Below, piece by piece: positions 49,806-57,152 of a stretch of 64,000 nucleotides of DNA (positions within the stretch are counted from its first letter, which is position 1; the number at the start of each line of letters is the position of its first letter). Made by a program: the position numbers and the translations under genes. Source of the stretch: CAZMHN01 sp964566145 (lineage in GTDB: Bacteria > Patescibacteriota > Patescibacteriia > Veblenbacterales > UBA10138); NCBI GenBank assembly GCA_964566145.1, contig CAZMHN010000001.1, positions 24,561 to 88,560 of the forward strand, read 5' to 3'. Below the pieces are notes generated by a model. It was not told the origin of the DNA, searched no databases, and worked only from the letters and a program-made list of their open reading frames with translations.

Positions 49806-52666
49806 GAAACCACGAAATTCACCAATCTTCCCGGAACATACACTGTCCGCACGGTCTGCTTGCCAGCTATGTGCCTGGTTACTCCTGCTTCCGCTCGCGC
49901 CGCTGTAACCACCTCGCTCTCGGAAGCGCCGGACGGTACCTGCACCGAACCCCTGACCTTGCCGTTCACCTGCACGGTCACGGTCACTGAATCCTCCTTG
50001 AGTGCGGCTTCGTCATAGTCTGGCCAACCTTGCTCCCACACCTGTCCGCCGAATTTCAATCGCCCCCACAGTTCGCTCGTAACGTGCGGCGCGAACGGAT
50101 ACAGAAGCAACAGCAGTTTGCGGTAGGCCTCCGCTTTCGCCTGCATCTTAACCTCGCGCATTTGCGAGAGCGCATTGGTGAGTTCCATCATGGAAGCTAT
50201 TGACGTATTCAAATTCAATTGCTCAATGCCCTCCGTTACTTTCTTTGTTACGCGCGCCGTTTCGCGCGACAGGAACTTAGCCTGTTCCGGAGAGCCGGCT
50301 CCCCCGCCTTCCATAATGGTCTCTGACAAAAACCAGACCCTTTCCAAGAACCTGCGCACGCCGATGATGGAAGACGTGTTCCACGGCTTGGCGTCTTCCA
50401 ATGGCCCCATGAACATTTCGTACAGCCTTAGTGTGTCGGCGCCGTGCTCTTTCACGATTTCATCCGGGTTCACCACATTGCCGCGGGACTTGGACATCTT
50501 CTGCCCGTCCTCGCCCAGAATAAGCCCCTGGTTCCTGAGTTTCAGGAACGGCTCTCCGAACTCCACATACTTAGCGTCTTGCAAAAACTTGGTAAAGAAC
50601 CTGGCATATAAAAGGTGTAACACCGCGTGCTCGGCCCCACCCACGTACAGGTTCACGGGACACCACGAGCTCACTTTTTTCTTATCGAACGCTTCCTGCT
50701 CGTTCTTCGGGTCGCAGTACCTAAGGAAGTACCAGGAAGAATCCACGAACGTGTCCATGGTGTCGCTTTCCCGCCGCGCGGCCTTGCCGCACGTGGGGCA
50801 CGTCACATTGTGGAAAATCTTTGAACGCTGAAGCGGTGATTCGCCCTGCGGCCTGAAATCCACGTCCTCGGGCAACGCCACGGGTAAATCTTTTTCCCGG
50901 ACCGGCACTTCGCCGCACGTTTCACAGTAGATGATAGGTATGGGGGCTCCCCAGTACCTCTGGCGCGAAATTAGCCAATCACGCAGACGGTATTGGGTCT
51001 TAAGCTCAGCACCTATATATTTGGCGATGGCCGGAATGGCCGCGGCCGAATCCATGCCAGAGAACTTACCCGATTGCGCCAAAATGCCCTCACCTGTATA
51101 AAAGGTTTCTCCGTTCTGCAACACTGACCACAAGTACCGATGCGGTTCCGGTAGCTTGAACCTATTCATCTCTTCTTGGGTAAGCCACACTACGTCATGC
51201 ATCTCACCCTCGCCTTGCGCAAGGTCCTGGCGAGCGTCATTTTCAAGCTGAAAGAAAAAGTTATGGAAGTGCGCAAAGCGATTCTCATTCTTCGGCACAT
51301 GAAAGAACCTGCTGTGTTCCATGCCGAATGTTTGCACCAGTTTGGGATTGAGGTATCCGGTCTCCTCTATTATCTCCGCCTTGGCCGCCTGCTCAGGTGT
51401 TTGGCCTGCTTCCACTCCGCCGGTTATAAACGTGTCCCAATCCACTTTCTTCCATTTGAGCCCTATGTACTTATCCTCTGACCAATGTTTGACGATGGCG
51501 GTGATGGCCTGACGCTCAACGAAAGGCAAGCCCTGACGCACCGCGCCCGGTTCGGTCTTCTGGACAAAACAAGGCTCAATCACCTGGCGTATGGCCAATC
51601 CGAACTTTTTGGCGAACTCGAAATCCCTTTCGTCGTGCGCCGGCACGGCCATGATGGCGCCGGTGCCGTACGAAGTGAGAACGTAATCAGCGATGAACAC
51701 CGGGACATGCTCATGGTTGGCTGGGTTCACGGCTTCTACCCCTTCGAGCCTGACGCCTGTCTTGCTCTTTTCCTCGACTTTGCGCTCGAGCTCGGTTTTC
51801 TTCTCCGATTGCTCCGCGTACGCCTGCACCTCCGGCCAGTTGGTTATTTTGTCCTTCAGCTTACGAACCAACTCGTGCTCCGGCGCCAGCACCATGTAGG
51901 TGGCGCCGAAAATAGTATCCAGGCGCGTGGTGAAGATACGCACCTTGTGCTCGCTACCCGCGATTGGGAAATCCACTTCGGCGCCCTCGCTCTTCCCGAT
52001 CCAGTTCGCCTGCATGTCCATGATGGGCTTGGGCCAGTCCAGTCCCTTGAGCTCATCCAGCAAACGCTCGGCGTAGGCCGTGGTCTTGAAGAACCACTGT
52101 TTCATGTTCCGCTGTTCCACATTGCTGTGACAGCGCTCGCATTCCCCGTTCACCACCTGTTCGTTCGCCAGCACTGTCTGGCACGAAGGACACCAATTGA
52201 CCGGCGCTTCTTTGCGATAGGCCAAGCCCTTCTCATACAGTTTCAGGAAAAGCCATTGCGTCCAGCGGTAGTACGCCGGGTCAGCCGTATTCACCTCCCT
52301 GGACCAATCATAGGAAAACCCCAGCGATTGTATCTGCCTGCGGAAGTTGTCTATGTTCTCCCAGGTGACCTCCTTGGGGTGGCGTCCGGTCTTGATGGCA
52401 TAGTTCTCGGCCGGGAGCCCGAACGCGTCCCACCCCATGGGGTGGAGCACGTTCACGCCCTTCATCCGGAGGTAGCGGCAGTAGATGTCGGTCGCAGTGT
52501 AGCCTTCGGGGTGCCCCACGTGCAAACCCTGGGCCGAAGGGTACGGGAACATGTCGAGCACGTACGCCCGCTCACCTTTGGCCTTGTCGTCTGCCGCGAA
52601 CGTGACGCTGTTACGCCAGTATTCCTGCCACTTCCACTCTAACTTTTTATGATCGTATGGTTCCAT
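49802..52666 (-). CDS. leuS: Leucyl-tRNA synthetase with a Nudix-like domain inserted in the editing region
   Basis: Class I synthetase charging tRNA-Leu. Visible: LHVGHPEGYTATDI (HIGH region, about residues 48-61), HPMGWDAFGLPAENYAI, zinc module CPSC/CERC (about 160-180), editing-domain TRLDTIFGATYMVLAPEH and GTGAIMAVPAHDERD (about 340). A second CETC/CPTC zinc site and KMSKSRGNVVNP follow. Between about 385 and 520 an extra roughly 135-residue block contains GGVEAGQTPEQAAKAEIIEE then TGY, a Nudix box in which the usual first Glu and Arg are Gln and Ala. After it the normal editing sequence resumes (GILAQSGKFSGMD). At 954 residues it is about 100 longer than usual, explained by this insert. 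Confidence 0.96.
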   Translation of the reverse strand: MEPYDHKKLEWKWQEYWRNSVTFAADDKAKGERAYVLDMFPYPSAQGLHVGHPEGYTATDIYCRYLRMKGVNVLHPMGWDAFGLPAENYAIKTGRHPKEVTWENIDNFRRQIQSLGFSYDWSREVNTADPAYYRWTQWLFLKLYEKGLAYRKEAPVNWCPSCQTVLANEQVVNGECERCHSNVEQRNMKQWFFKTTAYAERLLDELKGLDWPKPIMDMQANWIGKSEGAEVDFPIAGSEHKVRIFTTRLDTIFGATYMVLAPEHELVRKLKDKITNWPEVQAYAEQSEKKTELERKVEEKSKTGVRLEGVEAVNPANHEHVPVFIADYVLTSYGTGAIMAVPAHDERDFEFAKKFGLAIRQVIEPCFVQKTEPGAVRQGLPFVERQAITAIVKHWSEDKYIGLKWKKVDWDTFITGGVEAGQTPEQAAKAEIIEETGYLNPKLVQTFGMEHSRFFHVPKNENRFAHFHNFFFQLENDARQDLAQGEGEMHDVVWLTQEEMNRFKLPEPHRYLWSVLQNGETFYTGEGILAQSGKFSGMDSAAAIPAIAKYIGAELKTQYRLRDWLISRQRYWGAPIPIIYCETCGEVPVREKDLPVALPEDVDFRPQGESPLQRSKIFHNVTCPTCGKAARRESDTMDTFVDSSWYFLRYCDPKNEQEAFDKKKVSSWCPVNLYVGGAEHAVLHLLYARFFTKFLQDAKYVEFGEPFLKLRNQGLILGEDGQKMSKSRGNVVNPDEIVKEHGADTLRLYEMFMGPLEDAKPWNTSSIIGVRRFLERVWFLSETIMEGGGAGSPEQAKFLSRETARVTKKVTEGIEQLNLNTSIASMMELTNALSQMREVKMQAKAEAYRKLLLLLYPFAPHVTSELWGRLKFGGQVWEQGWPDYDEAALKEDSVTVTVQVNGKVRGSVQVPSGASESEVVTAARAEAGVTRHIAGKQTVRTVYVPGRLVNFVVS

Positions 52667-52743
52667 AGGTACGAAAAATCGGGGCTACTCCCCTCCCCGT
52701 ATGCTAGCACCGACGGTATACTTACTACAACCGCTTAGGACGA

Positions 52744-52772
52744 TTGACCATGACACCTGTGAATGGTAGCCT
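52744..52772 (+). promoter_or_regulatory. Promoter of the M23 peptidase gene
   Basis: TTGACC (52744-52749), 17-bp spacer, TAGCCT (52767-52772). Predicted start near 52779, about 30 nt before the gene. The 52667-52808 gap also must hold the divergent leuS promoter, for which I see no clear match. Confidence 0.55.
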
Positions 52773-52808
52773 TAGAAACGCTTTTCTGATGCCGGAAGGC
52801 CGCGTGAC

Positions 52809-54146
52809 TTGAAGCTCGAACGCATAAGAAACCAGACTATTCGCAAACCGCTTCCCATTCCTTTGGTACGCCTATTGCTCGCCGCCGTACGCGGCGGCAA
52901 ATGGCTGTGGTCGCGGGTTACCCTGACGGGAGGCCTGGCGGGACGCTTACTGGCGCCCGTTGCCGGCCTGTTCTTCCATGTATTCGTCGTCCGCCCCTAC
53001 GGCGTATACGTACGCATGCGCCGAGGTGTGCAACACCTTGCGGGCACTACTTCGGCGTCGCAACTCTTGAGGCACCACCAGAGCATCTTGTACCTGGTGG
53101 TGGCCGCGGCCGCCGTTGTCAGCCTGAACAGCTGGCGCGTCAGTCAGGCCGCGGCCGAGGACTTCGGCCAGCACAACCTGCTCTTCCCGCTTATCAAGCA
53201 GGACTTCGAACTTCTGGTTACCGAAAGCGGCTCCTATCTCCCGCCTGACGGAACTACGGACACGACCGGAACGACCCAGGACGAAGCGGCCGAGACCCTG
53301 CCCACGACCGTGCCGGTCACCGTGGCGAGCGGCGGTGCCTCGGTCTTGAAGCCGTACCTAGTCACCTCGCTTCCGGGCACGGCGGCCAGAACGCGAGTGG
53401 AAACGTACCGGGTGGAATCCGGAGATACCGTAACCGGCATCGCCCAGCGCTTCGGACTGAACATCACCACCATCTTGTGGGCCAACAACCTGTCAGCTTA
53501 CAGCCTCCTGCGCATTGGACAGGAACTGGCCATACCGCCGGTCAACGGAGTTCTGCACAAGATCGCGAAGGGCGATACGGTGAACAAGATAGCCTCGCGC
53601 TACCGGGCTAATACCGCGGACATACTTGCCTTCAACCAGGTAGACGAGGCTGACGAACTCAAGGTGGGCGATCAGCTGGTAGTGCCGGGCGGCAGGCCGC
53701 CCGCGGCTGTGCCGACTCCGCGGCCGTCAACGTCGGGCACCCCATCTGCGCCGGACACGCGCGGCCCGGCCTTCGCCGGAGGCAAGCTCCTGTGGCCCAC
53801 GGCCGCCAAACGCATCACCCAGTACTACACCTGGCGCCACACCGGCGTCGATATCGCCGACAAGACCGGTACGCCTATCTACGCCGCCGAAGACGGAGTG
53901 GTGGCCAAAGCCATGGGCTCCGGATACAACGGCGGTTACGGCAAATACGTTATTATCGACCACGGCAACGGACTGACCACGCTCTACGGCCACGCGTCCA
54001 AGCTCTACGTTTCGGTCGGCGACCGGGTGGAGCGCGGCCAGCAGATAGCCGACATCGGAAACACGGGCCGCTCCACCGGGCCGCACCTGCACTTCGAGGT
54101 GCGCATAAGCAGCCGCCGCGTAAACCCCCTGAGCTACATCCGCTAA
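52809..54146 (+). CDS. Membrane-anchored M23 peptidase with two LysM domains
   Basis: A peptidoglycan endopeptidase or wall-remodelling protein. A hydrophobic helix (about residues 94-112, SILYLVVAAAAVVSL) follows a basic N-terminal region. Two LysM peptidoglycan-binding modules are at about 200-245 (YRVESGDTVTGIAQRFGLN) and 250-295 (HKIAKGDTVNKIASRYRAN). The C-terminal M23 domain has zinc motifs HTGVDIAD (HxxxD) and HLHFEVR (HxH), plus LYGHASKL. A Pro/Thr linker joins the parts. The start is TTG at 52809, 10 nt after GGAAGG; no in-frame ATG exists nearby, so the first residues are uncertain. It converges on yifB with a 4-nt stop overlap. Confidence 0.92.
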   Translation: MKLERIRNQTIRKPLPIPLVRLLLAAVRGGKWLWSRVTLTGGLAGRLLAPVAGLFFHVFVVRPYGVYVRMRRGVQHLAGTTSASQLLRHHQSILYLVVAAAAVVSLNSWRVSQAAAEDFGQHNLLFPLIKQDFELLVTESGSYLPPDGTTDTTGTTQDEAAETLPTTVPVTVASGGASVLKPYLVTSLPGTAARTRVETYRVESGDTVTGIAQRFGLNITTILWANNLSAYSLLRIGQELAIPPVNGVLHKIAKGDTVNKIASRYRANTADILAFNQVDEADELKVGDQLVVPGGRPPAAVPTPRPSTSGTPSAPDTRGPAFAGGKLLWPTAAKRITQYYTWRHTGVDIADKTGTPIYAAEDGVVAKAMGSGYNGGYGKYVIIDHGNGLTTLYGHASKLYVSVGDRVERGQQIADIGNTGRSTGPHLHFEVRISSRRVNPLSYIR

Positions 54147-55660
54147 CCCTCGCTTACGCGCGGCCGGTATTGGAGCGCTTCAGCCACGTGCGTAACAATG
54201 ACGTCATCCGCACCTGCTAGATCGGCTATGGTGCGCGCGATTTTCAGTACGCGGTGGTACACGCGCGCGGACAAATGGTACTGGTTCACGGCCTGGCGCA
54301 ACAGCTCCGTGGCGGCCTCGGGCAGTACCACGTGGCTCTTGAGGTCCAGTGCGTGCATGGCCGCGTTGAGGCGCGGCCCGCCGAACCGCGAGCGCTGACG
54401 TTCCCGAGCCGCCACTACCCGCTCCCGTACGGCGCCGGAAGGCTCGCCTCCTGAACCCTGCAACTTCTCGAACGGCAGACGGGGAACGTGCACATGCAGA
54501 TCGAAACGATCGAGGAGCGGACCCGAAAGCTTGCGCTGATATCTGTACACCATGCCGGGGGTGCAAGTACAAGGACGCACCGGGTCGCCGGCAAATCCGC
54601 ACGGGCACGGGTTCATAGCGCCCACCAGTATGAACCGCGCCGGATAGGAAAGCGTGGCCGCCGCACGGGCCACCGTGATGACGCCGTCCTCCAGCGGCTG
54701 ACGCAGGCTTTCCAGAACCCCGCGCGGAAATTCTGCCAGCTCATCCATGAACAGAACTCCCCGGTGCGCCAGGCTGATTTCCCCCGGCCGCGGATTCGAA
54801 CCTCCGCCCACGAGCGAAACCTCGGAAGCAGTATGGTGCGGGGAACGGAACGGACGCTCCCGCACCAAGGGCTGTTCGGACGAAAGCAGTCCGGCGACGC
54901 TGTAGAGCTCGGTTACTTCCAACACTTCATCCCGCGACAACGAAGGCAGCAACGAAGCCAATGCGCGGGCCAGCAGCGTCTTACCGCTCCCCGGCGGACC
55001 GGACATAAGCAGGTTATGACCGCCGGCGGCCGCTATCTCAAGCGCGCGCTTGGCATGCTCCTGGCCTTGGATGTGTGCAAGGTCATGTTCGGGCATGCCC
55101 ACCCCCGCTTCCGGCAACGGCGTAGCCGACACGGGCGTCAGAGGGATGCGGCCTGTCAAGTGTTCAAGGAGCTCTTTCAGATCATGAGGCGCGTACACCG
55201 AAAGGCCTTCGACCAGCGCCGCTTCGGCCGCATTGTCATTAGGCACGTAGAGCTCCCGGAATCCCAAGCGCCTGGCCGCACGGGCCGCCACTAGCACGCC
55301 CGGCACCGGCCGCAAGCTTCCTTCAAGCGAAAGCTCGCCCAAAAACAATGCCTTGGACCAATCGGCGGGCGAACGCAGCTGCCGGCTGGCCAAAAGCAGT
55401 GCCAGGGCTATGGGCAGGTCGTAAGCCGAGCCCTCTTTCTTGAGATCGGCCGGCGCCAGATTCACTGTAACCTTGGTGCGCGGAAACTCACAATCAGAGT
55501 TTTTGAGGGCGGCGCGCACGCGCTCCCTGGCCTCTTCCACGGCCTTATCCGGAAGCCCAACGATGAATATGCCCGGCAACTGCGAAGATACGTCGGCCTC
55601 AACCTCGATGGGAATACCATGAAGGCCGAACACGCCGCACGTCATGACCTTGGCAGACAT
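54143..55660 (-). CDS. comM: YifB/ComM-family Mg-chelatase-like AAA ATPase
   Basis: AAA+ helicase family that in naturally competent bacteria aids branch migration of incoming DNA. N-terminal Lon-like domain (VFGLHGIPIEVEADVSSQLP, FIVGLPDKAVEEARERVRAA), Walker A MSGPPGSGKTLLARALASLL, Walker B GVLFMDELAEFPR, and the Mg-chelatase C-terminal domain ending with LSARVYHRVLKIARTIADL. A CxC...CxC pair (CPCGFAG, PCTCTPG) is typical. The start at 55660 (MSAKVMTCG) fits the family; the long upstream frame enters lspA. It may link to DNA uptake together with RadA and the type IV-like machine, but that is inference. 505 residues, normal length. Confidence 0.93.
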   Translation of the reverse strand: MSAKVMTCGVFGLHGIPIEVEADVSSQLPGIFIVGLPDKAVEEARERVRAALKNSDCEFPRTKVTVNLAPADLKKEGSAYDLPIALALLLASRQLRSPADWSKALFLGELSLEGSLRPVPGVLVAARAARRLGFRELYVPNDNAAEAALVEGLSVYAPHDLKELLEHLTGRIPLTPVSATPLPEAGVGMPEHDLAHIQGQEHAKRALEIAAAGGHNLLMSGPPGSGKTLLARALASLLPSLSRDEVLEVTELYSVAGLLSSEQPLVRERPFRSPHHTASEVSLVGGGSNPRPGEISLAHRGVLFMDELAEFPRGVLESLRQPLEDGVITVARAAATLSYPARFILVGAMNPCPCGFAGDPVRPCTCTPGMVYRYQRKLSGPLLDRFDLHVHVPRLPFEKLQGSGGEPSGAVRERVVAARERQRSRFGGPRLNAAMHALDLKSHVVLPEAATELLRQAVNQYHLSARVYHRVLKIARTIADLAGADDVIVTHVAEALQYRPRVSEG

Positions 55661-55710
55661 ACCAATACAAACCCCTCGCTCTGAATTGTACTCGCGGCCG
55701 CGGATATCCG

Positions 55711-56172
55711 CTATGGCCGGCCTGGGCGCCGCGAAGCCGCCCAGGCGACCGCTACACCGATCAACAGGTACGCGTCCGCCAGATTGAAGGTGAGCCCGCC
55801 TGCGAAATAGAACACGTCCGCGACGCCGCCGCGCCACAGCCGGTCGAGCAGATTGCTAACGCCGCCCACGAACATGAGTGCAAGGCCGAAGGCAACGGCC
55901 GGATTGCCGCGCTCCCAGCTCCGTAAGATCAGATGCACGATGAGCGCGGCGGCGACAACCCCCGCCGCAAGCAGCAGCGCAGGCGGGAACGGGAGGCTGA
56001 ACGGACCTTGTGCGTTCAGATGATACGACAAAGAAAACCATCCGGAATCCGGAGATGCCTGGCGCACGTACCACTTGAGCGCGCGGTCCAGCACGAACAA
56101 CGCGACAGGAATCGCGCCGTACCGCCACGCCTGAATTCGGCCTAAGCCCGCTGAAGCCGCTCCGTCTTGCAC
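55711..56172 (-). CDS. lspA: Lipoprotein signal peptidase LspA
   Basis: Cleaves lipoprotein signal peptides before the lipidated cysteine. Four membrane helices are visible. Family box I is FVLDRALKWYV (D-x-x-x-K), and the two catalytic aspartates lie in GGVSNLLDRLWRGGVADVF and FNLADAYLLIG. The N-terminus is unclear. No ATG is available, and a GTG at 56172 gives about 153 residues with a 31-nt overlap of dksA; a GTG at 56244 would overlap by 103 nt. Codons in the overlap are dominated by the dksA frame. The enzyme has at least one clear substrate here, the 36881 lipoprotein. Confidence 0.9.
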   Translation of the reverse strand: MQDGAASAGLGRIQAWRYGAIPVALFVLDRALKWYVRQASPDSGWFSLSYHLNAQGPFSLPFPPALLLAAGVVAAALIVHLILRSWERGNPAVAFGLALMFVGGVSNLLDRLWRGGVADVFYFAGGLTFNLADAYLLIGVAVAWAASRRPGRP

Positions 56173-56513
56173 TTCACGCACGAGCTGGACTCCGGGCGCG
56201 CTCGCAGACGCCGCTTGTCTATTTCCTCGCCGCAGTACCGGCACACGCCGTACGTTCCCTTGGCTATCCGCTCCAGGGACTTGTTCACGTCGTCGAGCGT
56301 ACCCTCAAGCGTATGCTCCAGCGCCAGGTTGTCGGTGAAGGTTGCGACCTCGGTGGCGTTGTCGTCTTCTTTGTCCCCGAACTCCGGAAACTCGGTGCTG
56401 AAATCCGCCTCGGTCTTGGAATCCTTGCGCGCAAAGCCAGTCAGCTCCTGTTCGAGCTTGCGCTTCATTTCGAGCAACTTTTCCTGCATCTCTTTGGCGA
56501 ACGCCTTGTCCAT
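56142..56513 (-). CDS. dksA: TraR/DksA-family zinc finger protein
   Basis: Predicted RNA polymerase secondary-channel regulator. A coiled-coil N-terminus (EMQEKLLEMKRKLEQELTGF), an acidic tip, and the C4 zinc finger CRYCGEEIDKRRLRARPESS with SCVKC following. At 123 residues it is a normal short TraR/DksA type. The coiled-coil tip has several Asp residues (FGDKEDDNATE), the position where DksA acts on the active site. The ATG at 56513 has AAGGAG about 9 nt upstream and lies just after a TTGATT-17-TATACT promoter. lspA overlaps its end, so the two are co-transcribed. Confidence 0.9.
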   Translation of the reverse strand: MDKAFAKEMQEKLLEMKRKLEQELTGFARKDSKTEADFSTEFPEFGDKEDDNATEVATFTDNLALEHTLEGTLDDVNKSLERIAKGTYGVCRYCGEEIDKRRLRARPESSSCVKCKTERLQRA

Positions 56514-56535
56514 AGGAATGACTCCTTGCCGAGAG

Positions 56536-56564
56536 AGTATACCACGCCGCCACAGCCGAATCAA
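56536..56564 (-). promoter_or_regulatory. Promoter of dksA-lspA
   Basis: On the minus strand TTGATT (56559-56564), 17-bp spacer, TATACT (56536-56541). It lies after the terminator of the upstream RNA gene, so dksA does not depend on that transcript. Confidence 0.8.
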
Positions 56565-56584
56565 TGGCCATGGGGTAGCGAAAA

Positions 56585-56976
56585 AACAAAAAGAAAAGGC
56601 GCCGACTGGTGCCCGTAAAAATTTAATACATGGCGCGGTCGGCGCCTCATACAGTGCTTGCGCTACTTAGTCTTGCGCAAGCTTAGCCAATTCCCCTCGT
56701 TCACGGGAGGAACTCGCTGCGCTTGCACAAAGCTAAGAATGTATCCTCAAGCACCTTAGGCGCAACACTGGCATTATGTGAAGTTGCGTTACCCGCTACC
56801 ATCCAGGTGGTCGCGATGCCCATTCAAGGGCACCTGCCGATGGTTTTGCTTTTTGTTTCAAAAGTTTGGTGGCCGCCGCCAGTGAGACGGGCCGGAACCG
56901 GACAGTAGCAGAGGTTCGCGCCTGATGCATTCCAGGCCCAAACCTCTATTTTCAGCTACCGTCGCTATTAATGTAC
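56585..56976 (-). ncRNA. Unassigned structured RNA gene of about 390 nt
   Basis: A leftward non-coding unit with its own promoter (TTGACC-17-TATATT, 56983-57011) and terminator (stem 56598-56606 with 56638-56646, then a U-rich run). The sequence between folds densely on the minus strand. GACGGTAGC pairs with GCTACTGTC around an AGAGGTT/GAACCTCT helix that itself holds GCCTG/CAGGC. CCATC/GATGG encloses AGGTG/CACCT with GCCC/GGGC inside. CGCAAC/GTTGCG has an internal CAC/GTG, and CCTC/GAGG follows. No long reading frame is present. Hallmarks of RNase P RNA, tmRNA, SRP RNA and 6S RNA were looked for and not found. Size and expression signals suggest an abundant stable RNA, function unknown. Confidence 0.6.
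56598..56646 (-). terminator. Terminator of the structured RNA gene
   Basis: Perfect 9-bp stem 56598-56606 with 56638-56646 and a 31-nt loop that can form an inner stem, followed leftward by a 17-nt U-rich run (56581-56597). Confidence 0.75.
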
Positions 56977-56982
56977 ATACTA

Positions 56983-57011
56983 AATATAGCATACTTTTTG
57001 CCTTGGGTCAA
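56983..57011 (-). promoter_or_regulatory. Strong promoter of the structured RNA gene
   Basis: On the minus strand TTGACC (57006-57011), 17-bp spacer, TATATT (56983-56988), in an AT-rich stretch. Predicted start near 56976. Confidence 0.8.
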
Positions 57012-57075
57012 TACATATTTTTTGGCTAAACAAACACAAAACTCAATCTAAACAATTGAGCACTTATTGTACTCG

Positions 57076-57104
57076 TTGTCCACAGATATAACAGGATATC
57101 CACA
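57076..57104 (+). other. Two DnaA-box-like sites in an AT-rich gap
   Basis: TTGTCCACA (57076-57084) and ATATCCACA (57096-57104) each match the DnaA consensus TTATCCACA at 8 of 9 positions. They lie in the same orientation 20 bp apart, beside about 100 bp of AT-rich DNA (56980-57075). No dnaA or dnaN gene is near, so origin function is only a possibility. Confidence 0.35.
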
Positions 57105-57133
57105 AACCCCGCCCATTTTTGATGGGCGGGGTT
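57105..57133 (-). terminator. Probable terminator of pnp
   Basis: 12-bp stem 57105-57116 with 57122-57133, 5-nt loop, 19 nt after the pnp stop. On the leftward RNA only UUU follows, so it may act more as an mRNA-end stabiliser. Confidence 0.6.
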
Positions 57134-57152
57134 CAAACTGCGTTACCTATGC

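Noticed and set aside
51485..52642. 385-codon rightward open frame opposite leuS
   Set aside because: It mirrors the conserved LeuRS sequence on the other strand and has no motif or expression signal of its own.
54488..55294. 268-codon rightward open frame opposite yifB/comM
   Set aside because: Antisense shadow of the AAA ATPase domain; composition is Arg/His-rich without structure.
56585..56976. Structured RNA as RNase P RNA, tmRNA or SRP RNA
   Set aside because: I looked for the RNase P GAGGAAAGUC and ACAGAA-type elements, the tmRNA acceptor/T-arm and tag ending in ALAA, and the SRP GGAAG/GCAGCC loop. None is present.
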